A DNA stretch of 31,402 nt from the NCBI GenBank assembly GCA_004335835.1, contig RWJK01000210.1:1-31402 (forward strand), written 5' to 3'. The notes under the pieces were generated by a model. It made no database searches, was not told the DNA's origin, and was given only the letters and a program-made list of their open reading frames with translations. Positions 19,595 through 31,402 of the stretch are shown in pieces. Each line of letters begins with the position of its first letter. The stretch's first letter is position 1. A program made the position numbers and the translations under genes. The DNA is from Scenedesmus sp. ARA3 (lineage: Eukaryota > Chlorophyta > Chlorophyceae > Sphaeropleales > Scenedesmaceae).

Positions 19595-22500
19595 ATGCAG
19601 TCGCTTGCACGTCACAGCACAGCTCGGCCGCTGTGCCGTGGCAGGAGTGCCCAGCGAGTGGCATTGTTGCGTCCAGTCAGAGCGGTAGTTCAGCGAAAGG
19701 GAGTGGAACAGGAGGCTGCCCTGGAGCAGGAATCCCCGTTCCTGGACCCAATGATTAGAAGCTTCATTTTGGGCATCAGCGCGGGTGCTGCATGCGAAGC
19801 AGCTCATGTTGGGCTGGAGGCCTTGTCTCTGGCTGGCCAGGGCTCTGATGGTTGGCTGCAGGCCGTGCAACAAAATCTAGGACAGTTTGCGCCACTGTTC
19901 GTATGGGACCATGTGGCTGCCGTGTAAGTACGCCGTCGCTGTAGATGGATTTGCACACAATCAGCTTCAGTGGTCCGGGTGTCTGACTCAGCATGCTCGT
20001 TTGTTGTCTGCAGGGGCATGTGGGCGGCAATCTACATCATCGAGGTGTTCGCTACCCTCTCTGTGCTGAAACGCTACCCAGACGACGCCCAGAAAGCCGT
20101 GAGTAGCCAGGCGCCCACAATGACAGCGCGCCAAAATTTGAAACGCTTGCTTCGGCACGTCGATGTATCTTGTGGCCAACGCATGAATAATCGAACACAT
20201 GTAGTTACCCATCTATGATTTGGGCGCTACCATGCTCTGCTGCCTGCGAACTGGGTCGTGGGACAGCAAACCCTAACAGGGCTTTATTTCCCTCTGCTCC
20301 GCCTGTTTCCTTGCACATCGTCCTGCAGGCTCGCCAGGCCCGCAGCAGGTCCTCGCTCTCCAAGCGCATGCTGCCCATCCGCCTGGGCCTCATCAAGCGC
20401 ACGCTGTACCAGCTCACAACAGGCAGCACCCCCACCACTGCCCTGTCAGCAGCAGCAACTGCAGCAGCTCCTGCATCGGTGAAGCCCTCCGCGCAGCCGC
20501 TGCAGTTCACCGACTCAGCAGTCGCTGACGTCATCGCTGACATCGAGGCCCAGGCAGCAGCAGGACCCCGCACGCCCCTGGGCCTGCCCACCCTGCCCCA
20601 GCCAGGCACCACCAAGCAGGACAAGCAGCAGCAGGGGGAGGGTAAGGACTTGCAGGACAAGCGCCAGACGCCCCGCGGCAGCAGCAGCAGCAGCGGCAAG
20701 GGCTTGCAGGAGAGGCGGTCAGGCAGGGGGCTGCTGCCCGGCCAGTGGGACCCCGCTGCGCAGGAGGCGCTGGTGGACAGGCGGTCCAGGGAGCTGCTGC
20801 AGCGCAAGTCGTACCTGCGCAACTTCTGGTATGCCGCAGGTGAGCAACAGCATGGTGATGGTGATTCTTGACGATGGCATGGGCTTGGTGACAACAATAT
20901 CAGCAGTGTGTGCCTGCAGCAGCAAACCTTGTGCGCGTCGTGCAAGGAGTGACATGGCAGTGCGCATGGCCTGCTGTGGCGCACTTGGTTCGCAGCGACG
21001 GCCATTCTCATGCGGGCTTGTGGATCTGAACAGCTGTGCCTGCTGCTGCTGCCGCAGCGCTGAGTGAGAAGCTGCTGCCGGGTGCCCCCTTGGGCGTGGA
21101 CATCCTGGGCAGCAGGGTGGTGCTGTTCAGGGATGAGGCGGATGGCCAGGTGTACTGCCTGGACGACGCCTGCCCACACAGGTGAAAACTCATGGTGTAT
21201 GGCGTGTATTGTGATCTTTATTGTCGAGACTCACTGTTCAGTGACAAGGCCAGCGGCCAGGTGTACTGCCTGGACGACGCCTGCCCACACAGGTGAGCGG
21301 CGTTTATTGAACTATTCATTTTTTGAACGAGTGAGTGAAAATTCTCAGGTTATTTTGGTCCTGTGCACACCTGCACGTCTGTTGTTGTCACAGGGAATGC
21401 ATAAAGTTGTAGGGGCATCAAGGTATGCGTAATGTGCCATGCTGTGGCTCAACACCACCATTCTGTATCTGAGCTAACATGTCCTCCTTGCCTGCCTGAC
21501 CATTCCCACCTGCCTGCTGCTGCAGGGGTGCCCCGCTGTCACAGGGCTGGCTGGCAACAGTCACACCCGACGACGCCTCCTCCCAGCCTAGCGGCAACAC
21601 TGCTGCTGCTGGCGGCCACACCTGCGTGGTGTGCCCCTACCACGGCTGGGCCTTTGATGGCGCCGGCAAGCTGCAGGATGTGCCCTCGGCAGAGCCGGGC
21701 AGGTGGCCCAAGCGGCCCCTGGTCAACGCATACCCGGTGAGGAGACTTGAAGTGTTATGTGTGGCAGGGCTTGGTGTTGTTGTGCATGTTTGACTGGTGC
21801 TGTTGGTGGTGGCGTTGCTACTGGTGGTATGTGTATCTTGGTCTGACTGCGCTCTCCTGCTGCTACAACGCCTTTATTGATGTGGGCTGCTGTGCAGTTT
21901 GGGGTTGTGTTGGTCTATGTCATTACTCCTGGACATTGCTAGCCTTACTCACTCGTGCACATCTGCCTGTGCATGACTCCTATCTGCTGCTGCTGTTCTG
22001 GGTTTGCTTGACCTGGCTGTTCTGTCAATTGCATCGAACAACTGCTTATGTGTGCTTCTGCTGCGCAGGTGGAGGAGCGTGGCGGCTTCATCTGGCTGTT
22101 CTGGGGCGACAAGCGCCTGCCTGCTGAGGAGCGGCCCCCTATCCCCTTCACGCCAGAGCTGGAGGACCCCACCTGGCACGCGGTGTATGTGAGTGGCAGT
22201 TGTGCCGTTGTGTGTGCGGCAGCATGGCTGAGGGTGGTGCAGTTTACCTTTTCATGATTCATGATGAATTGCACTGCCTGCAGGCACTGATGTGTGTTTG
22301 AGAACGCCAGTGATGGTGCACATCACTACCGGCTCCGCCTCGTTTTAACTATTTCTTGACAGTATGCACTGCCTGCGGGCACTGAAGCGTGTTTGAGGAC
22401 GCCGCTGATGGTACACACCCACTACCTGCACCGCCTCTCCGTCAGCTGCTGCTGGTGCTGACAGGGCGAGATTGAGTTCGAGTGCGGGCACTGGGGCGTG

Positions 22501-24221
22501 TTGAGAACGCCATCGACATGGCCCACATCCACTACCTGCACAACCTCACTGTCTGCTGCTGCTCCTGCTGCCACCGCTGCTGCTGCTGCCTGCAGGGCGA
22601 GATCGAGTTTGAGTGCGGGCACTGGGGCGTGTTTGAGAACGCCATCGACATGGCGCACATCCACTACCTGCACGGAGACAGCTTCGGCAACAGCGAGAAG
22701 CCGCGCATCCACGACATGACCACCACACGCGACACCTTCCACGTTGAGGCGCAGTTCAGGTGCGTTTGGGGTTTTGCCGCAAAGCAGGCTGTGAGGCGCT
22801 GTGGTGTTGTGCTTGTGTATGCATGGTGGGGCGGCAACAGCGAGAAGCTGCGCATCCACGACATGACCACAACCAGGGACACCTTCCACGTGGAGGCGCA
22901 GTTCAGGTGTGTTTGGCGTTGATGATTGTAGCCAGTGGTGATGGGTGCGGTGCTAGATGTAGGACTGGACTGCTGGTTTGCTGCACAGCAAACCCCTTAG
23001 TACAACATCTGTATAACACTGACTGGTCCTGCAGCTCTTAAAACAAGCCCTTGAGCAAGATGTGAGACTGGACGGCTGTTCTGTTGCGCAGCCATCCTCT
23101 TACAATCACTGTTTGTACCTTGATTCTTCTGCAGCATCCACAACAAGCCCGTGAGCAAGATGTGGGACTGGACGGCTGTCGACAGCGTGCCCGTCACCGC
23201 CAAGGCCATGCTGCCCAGCAGCAGCGCCATCACCATACAGCTGGGCGGCGGTGTGCGCATGATCACCTTTGTCAACACAGTGCCCATCAGCGAGAACCGT
23301 TGCGTCAACAGGTGTGTTATATGTGTGTTACTCAAGTGTTATTTGTGTGCGCCAGGGGTTGGATGGTGGTGGTGACGTGCGCATGATCACCTTTGTCAAC
23401 ACAGTGCCCATCAGCAAGAACCGCTACGTGAACAGGTGGTGTTTGGGGCTTGGTCGGCTTGAGTTTCCAGAGAAGGTGACACCGGCTCTTCCCTGCAAGG
23501 TGCTTGCACATCATGACTCGTGTTGCAGCCGCCTGTCCACGTCTGCGAGCTGAGAAGCACACACTAAACTCCCTGCTGCTGCTGCTGCTGCTGCCAGGTT
23601 TGCGCTGGTGCGCAACTTTGCGGGCTGGGAGGGCTTTGACGGCTACGCGCGCAACGCGATGTTCAAGATCCTGGGCGAGGACAAGGTGGGGCTGTGTGGT
23701 TATGATGTTTGGTGCTGATTGTGATTGCAATGTATTGGGGCATGGGATTAGTAGGCACGGCTTTGACGGCTACGCGCCGCATTGTCAAAATCCTGGGGCG
23801 AGGGCAAGGAGTGCACTGCCACAAAGGTAGAGCCTGCACACGCGATCTCGACTGAATTGCACAAACACAATGCGCTTGTGATTGTGCCCTTACTGGCGCT
23901 GGTCTCACCTGCTGCCACAGGTCATGGTGGAGAAGCTGACCCCGGAGCGCCTCAGCCACGAGTTCAGCCTGGGCCCTGATCATTAACCGCAGCTCAAACT
24001 GACCCATGTCTACCAAACCTGCTGTACACTGCTTGCATTTGTTGCTGCCGCAGGTCATGGTGGAGAAGCTGACCCCGGAGCGCCTCAGCCACGAGTTCAG
24101 CCTGGGCCCAGATGCGCCTCAGGTGGCCTTCAGGGCGCTGCGCCAGGAGTGGGTCGACATGGGCTACGGCGTGCCGCCAGAATCTGTCAAGCCGCGCCGC
24201 GGCCTGGCGCCAGACATGTGA
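19595..24221 (+). CDS. Rieske [2Fe-2S] non-heme iron oxygenase with N-terminal membrane region, plastid-type
   Basis: Exons: 19595-19923, 20014-20098, 20329-20839, 21058-21181, 21526-21736, 22069-22188, 22596-22759, 23135-23311, 23598-23685, 24054-24221; sum 1977 nt, 658 aa. The Rieske cluster ligands are CPHRG (Cys347, His349) and CPYHGW (Cys386, His389). The 36 residues between the pairs exceed the usual spacing because of an insert rich in Ser, Pro, Ala and Gly. The mononuclear iron site is N-x2-D-x2-H-x4-H (Asn475, Asp478, His481, His486). This places it in the Rieske oxygenase superfamily that includes pheophorbide a oxygenase, TIC55 and chlorophyllide a oxygenase. The C-terminal CxxC of PAO/TIC55 is not seen, so the substrate is unknown. 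The first 40 residues are Arg/Ser/Ala-rich, like a chloroplast transit peptide. Residues 50-135 hold one or two hydrophobic helices (SFILGISAGAACEA; VGMWAAIYIIEVFATLSVL). A low-complexity linker joins them to KSYLRNFWYAAALSEKL, the usual start of the Rieske domain. Confidence 0.88.
21233..21298 (+). repeat. Echo of the exon 4 end plus donor, gene E
   Basis: Copies 21122-21187, which encodes the first half of the Rieske motif (GQVYCLDDACPH, then AG|gt). The last 44 exon bases are identical. The donor gtgagc is better than the real gtgaaa. Confidence 0.95.
22280..22333 (+). repeat. Third, most decayed echo of the exon 7 start, gene E
   Basis: It aligns with exon 7 from GGGCACTG through GTTTGAGAACGCC to CACTACC, but with many substitutions and small deletions. 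It shares its left flank (GCACTGCCTG) with the copy at 22375. Confidence 0.75.
22375..22431 (+). repeat. Second echo of the exon 7 start, gene E
   Basis: Intermediate decay: GCGGGCACTGAAGCGTGTTT, then GAGGACGCC and CCACTACCTGCAC. The codons for the iron-ligand region are disrupted. Confidence 0.8.
22461..22541 (+). repeat. First echo of the exon 7 start, gene E, one-base frameshift
   Basis: Nearly identical to 22592-22672 with acceptor acag|GGCGAG. One T is missing from the codons for VFEN, so the iron-ligand motif IDMAHIHYLH is out of frame from the start of the copy. It is 131 bp upstream of the real acceptor. Confidence 0.95.
22831..22912 (+). repeat. Echo of the exon 7 end plus donor, gene E
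   Basis: Copies 22687-22765 (GNSEKPRIHDMTTTRDTFHV region plus donor). The frame is kept with Pro to Leu and other small changes; CAG|gtgtgt is retained. Confidence 0.95.
23031..23080 (+). repeat. Echo of the exon 8 start, gene E, with stop codon
   Basis: Acceptor ctgcag plus the first 46 nt of exon 8 (NKPVSKMWDWTAV). The first Trp codon TGG is TGA in the copy. It is 100 bp upstream of the real acceptor. Confidence 0.92.
23374..23440 (+). repeat. Echo of the exon 8 end plus donor, gene E
   Basis: Copies 23250-23316 (VRMITFVNTVPISENR.VNR) with few changes. The donor becomes AG|gtggtg. It lies 124 bp downstream. Confidence 0.95.
23759..23812 (+). repeat. Decayed echo of the exon 9 end, gene E
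   Basis: GGCTTTGACGGCTACGCGC, then TCAAAATCCTGGGGCGAGG, matches codons for GFDGYARN.MFKILGED with several indels. The GT donor is lost. Confidence 0.85.
23911..23986 (+). repeat. Echo of the last-exon start, gene E: possible alternative terminal exon
   Basis: Acceptor gctgccacag followed by 56 bases identical to the start of exon 10 (24054). The sequence then diverges, and an in-frame TAA follows at 23984-23986. Splicing from exon 9 to this site would end the protein at LGPDH, removing the last 35 or so residues. Confidence 0.93.
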
Positions 24222-24349
24222 GGCGTGCAGGGCTTGTGCCGCCGCAGCTCCAGCAGCAGCTACGCAGAGCTGCTCCTCGTGCAAATGGGGTGGATGGTGC
24301 TGTTGGGCAGTTGGCGGGGGTTGGGGCGGCGGAGCGCTCTTGCGTGTGG

Positions 24350-24354
24350 TGTAA
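24350..24354 (+). terminator. TGTAA polyadenylation motif of gene E (proximal candidate)
   Basis: TGTAA lies 129 nt after the gene E stop codon. In green algae this pentamer normally sits 10-20 nt before the cleavage site. A distal cluster at 25203 is the alternative. Confidence 0.4.
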
Positions 24355-24842
24355 TGGTGTGTGCGTGATTGGTGCATCTGGCACTGCGTCGCTCGCGTCA
24401 TATGACAGGATATTCAATGAGATGCATGGTGTTTTTGTGGCGTGGGTGGTCAGGCATGTGTGTGAAACCCAGCTGCCCCTGGCGAGTGAAGATTGTGGCA
24501 AAACAATGACAAGGTGCAGCTTCCAGCTGTCTTCTGCTGTGCTCTTCTAAATGCATTTTCTAAATGCAAGGAAGCCATGCTGTGTTACAGCATGCCGCCA
24601 TGGCTTGCTTGTGCCGAGTGCTTGGTGGTTCTGGAGACAGCCAGCTGCAGTGTACACTAGGCGTGATTGCATTCGGCGTGATGCTGGCATGCAAGCAGCT
24701 TGCTGGGCCTCCATATACTGTTATATAACATGCATGTGACTGTTATTTTGTGTCATGCCGATGCCAGGGGATGCAACAGCGCGCCTTCAGTGGCTGTGTC
24801 TAATCGCTGTTGACATCATGTGTGTCATGCCGTGCTGTGTTG

Positions 24843-24893
24843 TGCTGCTTCTTTGTCGCACTGATATCTTCAACCAACAACAAAGAAGCAGCA
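24843..24893. repeat. Perfect 14-bp inverted repeat (hairpin), 23-nt loop
   Basis: TGCTGCTTCTTTGT at 24843-24856 is exactly reverse-complementary to ACAAAGAAGCAGCA at 24880-24893. It would form a stable stem-loop in either transcript. No function can be assigned. Confidence 0.9.
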
Positions 24894-25202
24894 TGCTTGA
24901 TGTTGCTGATGGCGGTGTCAATATGCTGGCCACAACAGCATCAGCGGCACCAGCTGGCTTGCAGTGTGGTGTGACATATACCATATGAGGTGCTGTCGGC
25001 AGCAGGTTGTGTATTGCATGCCTGTGTGCATGCATGGCGTGCATGGTGTGGTTGGCTGCATGCCTTACTAACACTTACCTGTCAGGGCGGCACGGCCACA
25101 CATATGTACTGTATCCTTGTATTTGTACTCAATCTGCAAGCAGGTCCACCGCTGCCGCGGCACCTATTGCCCATTGTACCAAGACACAGCTGTACTCACA
25201 TA

Positions 25203-25222
25203 TGTAATGTAATGTAATGTAA
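25203..25222 (+). terminator. Four tandem TGTAA motifs
   Basis: TGTAA repeated four times without spacer, about 980 nt beyond the gene E stop. This is a strong-looking polyadenylation cluster if transcription continues this far; it could also be a simple pentamer microsatellite. Confidence 0.5.
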
Positions 25223-25275
25223 TGACAGCTGGTTGACAGCGCGTATCCTTGGCGCTTTGTTATACATTACAGCAG

Positions 25276-25406
25276 TTTCCTGTGGCGTGTGATGGCGCTC
25301 CTATCTGTGCTTGACGAGTGCCCGCATTGCACCGGCGCCTAAATATACGTTTTCATCAAAGGGCTTCCTGTGGCGTGTGATGGCACTCCCATCTGTGCCT
25401 GAGAGT
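25276..25406. repeat. Non-coding duplication, about 45-bp unit, period about 88
   Basis: TTCCTGTGGCGTGTGATGGC at 25277 and at 25365, followed in both by CTCC.ATCTGTGC.TGA. The similarity is clear over about 45 bp. No splice site is associated, so this is duplication outside exon edges. Confidence 0.85.
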
Positions 25407-28260
25407 GCTGGACAGCGGTTGCGTTGCCCCAGGGGTCATGTTCCGCGGCTGAAATTATGTGAGGAGGCGCCCGTGTGTCCACTGGCACAGGGTGTGATGA
25501 CATGTGCTATGGCGAGGGTGGTGTGTGCTGCTGTTACGTATCACAGAGCAGCCAGTGAGTGTGACAGCACACCCAAACTGCGTGCCCTACTGCCAGTTTT
25601 GCAAGCATGTACTGCTTGCAGCTGACCAGTAGGGCTGCCAGTACATGCAGTGTGTTGCGTTTAGGAGGTCGCCTGTTGGTCGCTTGCCCACTGCCAGTGA
25701 CCATGCTCTTGCTGTGGTGTAGCTGGCTGTATCCAAAGTGACACTGTACTTGCATGCCTTTGTGTGTTGATGCCTTGCATTGCTTCTACATTGCAGGGCC
25801 GTTTGCATTGATGTCACGCAGGGCATTGTGGCACTGCTGTACACTGTGGTGCACTATTTGGTATGTTGTCGCTGTTGACCTGCTGCTGTAATGCATGCAA
25901 GGAGAGGCGTACACACAGCATTGCCGAGCGTGAGTCACTGCAAGCTGGGTGTGCTTTGATGGATGGCGTTACATGTGATCTGCTGCAGTGAGCAACAGAG
26001 TGCCTGATTCTGGCGTGTGATGCTGCTTTGCTGTGCTTGGTGCTGCGAGGTGTGTGTCTCAGCTTGACAACCCTGCACCAGCGAGAGGCGATTCAGCATC
26101 ATGATGCTGCACAGCAACACGAATGGGTGTGAGCTGTCTAGTGTTTGGCATAGGACAGCCACACAGGAAGGCAGCATGGCTGCCTTGCCACAGCTGCAGG
26201 TGGTCGTTTGTGGCCTGTCTTGCTTCTGGGTATCTGCTTGTGTGGTGGCGAGAATCTGTTGGTGCATCAGAGATGCTGACGATGAGATGTGTGGAAGCAC
26301 ACGTGTGCATATTCTTTTGGGCACATTGCATGACGAACATCAAGAAGGAAGCGGCACATGTACTCTACAATCCTCTGCTCCTCAGCAGAACCCCACCCTC
26401 TTGTGTCCTTGACGGCAGCAGCACTCATATCTGACCACATATCTCACTGGTTGGAGTGCCGCCGTTGCGCTGTAGCTGGGCAGACTGACAGCATCTCTTT
26501 GCGCCTGGCATGTCATCAACCTGCTGTGGTGTGTACAACAAGGTTGTGATCTTTGCAGTGATTTGACCGAGCCCCTTCTGCAACACCGAAGGGCAGGGCG
26601 ATTGAATGTGCAGCTGCTAGACTCCATTGCAGCAGCTGCATGCAGCATTGTGGTTGGTACGACATGCTGCAGGAGTGTTGGGGGCGTGCCAAAAGGGCGT
26701 GGTGCTTGCAACATGTGCACCGCTGATGTATTTATATCCTTCCACCCTCCTTGTGTCTACAGCTGCTCCTTATGTTCAAGCTGTTGCTGGGTTTGTGTTG
26801 TGGCAGTTTTGGCAAGTGTTTGTTGCGGACAGCAGATTGTGCACTGCAGAGGCCTGCATCTCATCGAGCCTCGTCATGTTTCAAGTTTCTTTTCGTGTTA
26901 TTGTGGTTGTTATGACTGTTGCCAACAGCTCTGGCGGCTGGACTTGTATGGGGCACAAGCAGCACGGCTGCCCAGTGTGGACTCCACTGTTATTCTTTCA
27001 GGATCCAAAGCGTTACATTTGCCCTGCTGTTCTGCTTGCAGGACAAGTGCCGTGCTGTGCAAAACAGGTGCATGTCAGCCGGCTGTCGCTCCGCTGTTTG
27101 CTGCAGTTGCAGGCAGGAGCTCTGAGCCACTCTGAATGTACCATATGTTGTTGAGGGTGGCAAGGTTGCTGCTGTCGCAGTGTACTTTTGGTCAGGGCAG
27201 CAGCAGCAGTTCGAGTGTGCTCTCTCTGTGCCTTCTGTCCCTGGCACGCACAATGAACCGCTGTGTGTGTGCAATGTGCGCTGCATTGAGCCATTTCAGT
27301 GGCCAACCTGCAGCATGTATCCTGTGGTTGGCACTCACATGTTACATTGTTAGTTTGACTGTGTTATTCTGTTAGTTTTGCGCATGCCCGGGTGGCCCAG
27401 GGCATTTGCGGCAGTGCCCATTGGGGGACGCCCGGAGTACAACACACATGGCTGCAATACAGAGAGAGAGGACAGCAAGCATGGTTTGCAGCCACAGCAG
27501 TTTTGCAGCAGGGTAGCACAGGCAGTGCTGCTGCCTGCTGGATGGGAGTGTTGACACTCACACAGCTACAGCTTGTGAGTGGCAAATCTTTGACCTGAGT
27601 GTTGCCCAACGTAACAGCTGCACTATACTTCACCTGTGCAGTGTGTTTGCATGACGGGAAGCACTTTTGAGCCCAGTTACATTTCACCTTGGGTCTCATT
27701 GTATTGGTGCACATGCGGCTGCTGGCTTGTTTGTTGCTCGCCTCTGGCAGTGCTGAAGGGTGGTACAATGGCACTGCCGCAGGCCCTGCCAGCCGCCCGG
27801 TGACTTGGCAGCTTGTTTCAGCAGCACTGATGGCTTGTCTTCCTAGCTGGGTACTGCAGGACTGTGCTTGAGAGGGCTTGGAAAGGCGTTTCGAGGCATA
27901 CCAGAGATGCAGAGCTGTGTGCAAGCACGCGTGTGGTGTGTGCACATGCATCTGGTGTGGGCAGCTGTGCACATGATGTGTGCTGCTGCGGAGGCGCCTG
28001 CTAAGGGTACAATAAATGACACCCGCGCGTTGGCGATGGCGCCATGCGCAGACTGGGTGCTTTGCAAGGTAACACGCTGTAAAGGGTGAGTTTTCATTTT
28101 GCAACATGTAAGCAGGACTGAAGCTGGCACTGGCGCTGAAAGACTGTATCCTACGCGGACGAAACGATTACAGCCTCCTCATAATTCCCTGCTGTATTTC
28201 TACATCAAGAGATCACCGTAGATCGCGAAGCCAATTTGCTGTCAAACCTGGGAGACGCAT

Positions 28261-28310
28261 GTGCGCATGCTTTTTTTCCACATGTGCACATGCTTTTTTT
28301 GCACATGCTT
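28261..28310. repeat. T-tract tandem repeat
   Basis: GTGC[G/A]CATGCTTTTTTT occurs at 28261-28277 and 28284-28300, followed by a third partial GCACATGCTT. The CATG-containing units are partly self-complementary. Confidence 0.85.
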
Positions 28311-29159
28311 GAACGTGCAAGCTTGCTGCCAGCACAGTGTCGCTGTTTGTGCCCTTCCTGGAACTCTGTACACTGTGCTGGATTGCTACCAGGTATGGCT
28401 GGCTGTGTAGCATCTGCCTGAGGCAGTTGGCTGCACAGCAGCTGCGTTTCCTGCAAAGAATTCAACGTGGAGTCTCAGTGTTGTCTCCGCGTGGGTACTC
28501 CACAGAGCTACAGTGCCTACTCGCAACAGCAAACAAGCAGCAAGCAGAGCCAATAGCTTCTAGCACGTTTGTTCAGCCTTCGTGTCACCTAACAGCTTGA
28601 TGATCAGTACGCGGAACCACCGACGGGTTTGCCAGCCCATGTGCTGTAGTAAAGTACTGCACATGTGACCCAGCTTGTTGTACTGCCCAGGCAGCACGCG
28701 TGGTTGCTCTGCATCTGCAAGTAAATTAAAATGAAGAGAACTCAGATGCTGTCAAATACAAGGACTAGAACGTGTGCACGGATCAAGAGCGCAGTCTCTT
28801 GGCTGCTGAAGCAGGTCATCCATGTACGCTGCTTATCAAGTCATCGTAACAAGTCATTGTTCCTCAGACCCGCAGAAGCGGTAGCCAAAGATGAGAGCGA
28901 TCAAATAGCTGCCTTCAGTCTAGCTGCCGGAGGTTGTGTGTTGATCACACATGCCGTGTCAGCAGAAAGAGTGGCGCGTCTGTCCGAATTGAAGCATATT
29001 ACCAACTCGCCTACGTGACGCCTTGATAGCCAACAAAACAGCTACCAACAGGAACGTTTGGTCTTAGACAGTGCATATTGTTTTAGATCAGCACTGAGCG
29101 ACGTCCGTGCTGCTTGTCGAAACTCTTGCCTAGATCAATGCAACTCCTGTAGTAACGCC

Positions 29160-31183
<2,024 letters not shown>

Positions 31184-31227
31184 TGATGAGGTTTTGGGGC
31201 TTATGTCTTAGGGCCGTGCATTGCTTG

Positions 31228-31268
31228 GGGCATATGTGGACCCGCGCCTGATCTGGAGCAGCTGACAC
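31228..31268 (+). repeat. Possible decayed echo of the exon 4 end, gene F
   Basis: GTGGACCCGCGCCTGATC, then TGGAGCAGCTGACACACAC, resembles the codons for [15 protein letters not shown] at 31104-31151 with a deletion. No donor is kept. The weakest of the set. Confidence 0.5.
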
Positions 31269-31281
31269 ACACTTTCATCCG

Positions 31282-31309
31282 TTGACACTGACACATTGAC
31301 ACTGACACA
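31282..31309 (+). repeat. Perfect 14-bp tandem duplication in gene F intron 4
   Basis: TTGACACTGACACA occurs twice in direct succession. Confidence 0.95.
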
Positions 31310-31402
31310 GCCACAAAAGCCCAGGCTGGCTTACCCAGCAATAGCTGACATTTGCTCGCATGTCATCGCTCCCACTCCGACTGTGACACGTGTGACTGGC
31401 AT

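Larger units (their letters stand above)
24222..29159. other. Long TG-rich interval without a recognised gene
   Basis: It starts with the gene E 3' UTR and ends with the presumed gene F promoter. Open frames occur on both strands (for example 26563-27135 plus and 28107-27364 minus), but their translations are Cys/His/Ser-rich, lack any motif I know, and show no exon-like splice pattern. The base texture changes here, with many TGTGT and TTGTG runs and almost no CAG exon-type runs. Contents seen: TGTAA motifs, a duplication at 25276, a hairpin at 24843 and a T-rich repeat at 28261. An unrecognised non-coding RNA or fast-evolving gene cannot be excluded. Confidence 0.5.

Noticed and set aside
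27364..28107. 247-codon minus-strand frame as a gene
   Set aside because: Composition is Cys/His/Ser/Thr-rich without domains or splice pattern; open frames of this size occur by chance in this stop-poor sequence.
28731..29018. 95-codon plus frame upstream of GDH as a small gene
   Set aside because: No recognised similarity and it lies where the GDH promoter should be; not strong enough to call.

Overview
The window looks like nuclear DNA of a green alga. Genes are broken into short exons by GT-AG introns, the sequence is full of CAG/CTG triplets, the polyadenylation motif TGTAA occurs in places, and the proteins are typical of chlorophytes: an octotricopeptide-repeat (OPR) protein, stand-alone helicase-associated (HA) domains, a Cys-rich TRP-like membrane protein and a plastid-type Rieske oxygenase. 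A chlorophycean alga is my best guess, from general resemblance only.

Layout. Minus strand, right to left: gene C (HA-domain protein, 12323 to 9360), gene B (Cys-rich TRP-like membrane protein, 9198 to 6165) and gene A (UDP-glycosyltransferase, 5343 to 419). Plus strand: gene D (OPR-like organelle RNA-binding protein, 12766 to 19181), gene E (membrane-anchored Rieske [2Fe-2S] oxygenase, 19595 to 24221), a stretch of about 4.9 kb from 24222 to 29159 with no gene I recognise, and gene F (glutamate dehydrogenase, from 29160 and cut by the window end). C and D are divergent and share the 12324-12765 interval. All exon chains were assembled by eye from GT-AG boundaries; in each gene the exon phases match and the coding sum is a multiple of three. 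The genes do not form a pathway. D, E and F probably act in organelles (N-terminal targeting regions), B in a membrane, and A in small-molecule glycosylation.

The most unusual property is architectural. In all six genes the introns contain partial copies of the neighbouring exon edge together with its splice site ('splice-junction echoes'). I count at least 26. They range from 56 consecutive identical bases to badly decayed copies, and several carry frameshifts or stop codons. Exon 7 of gene E has a ladder of three. One echo in gene B is separated from its exon by a telomere-like CCCTAAA tract. A second architectural feature is strand polarity of triplets: exons carry sense CAG/AGC/GCA runs (Gln, Ser, Ala), while introns carry sense (CTG)n just before the 3' splice site.
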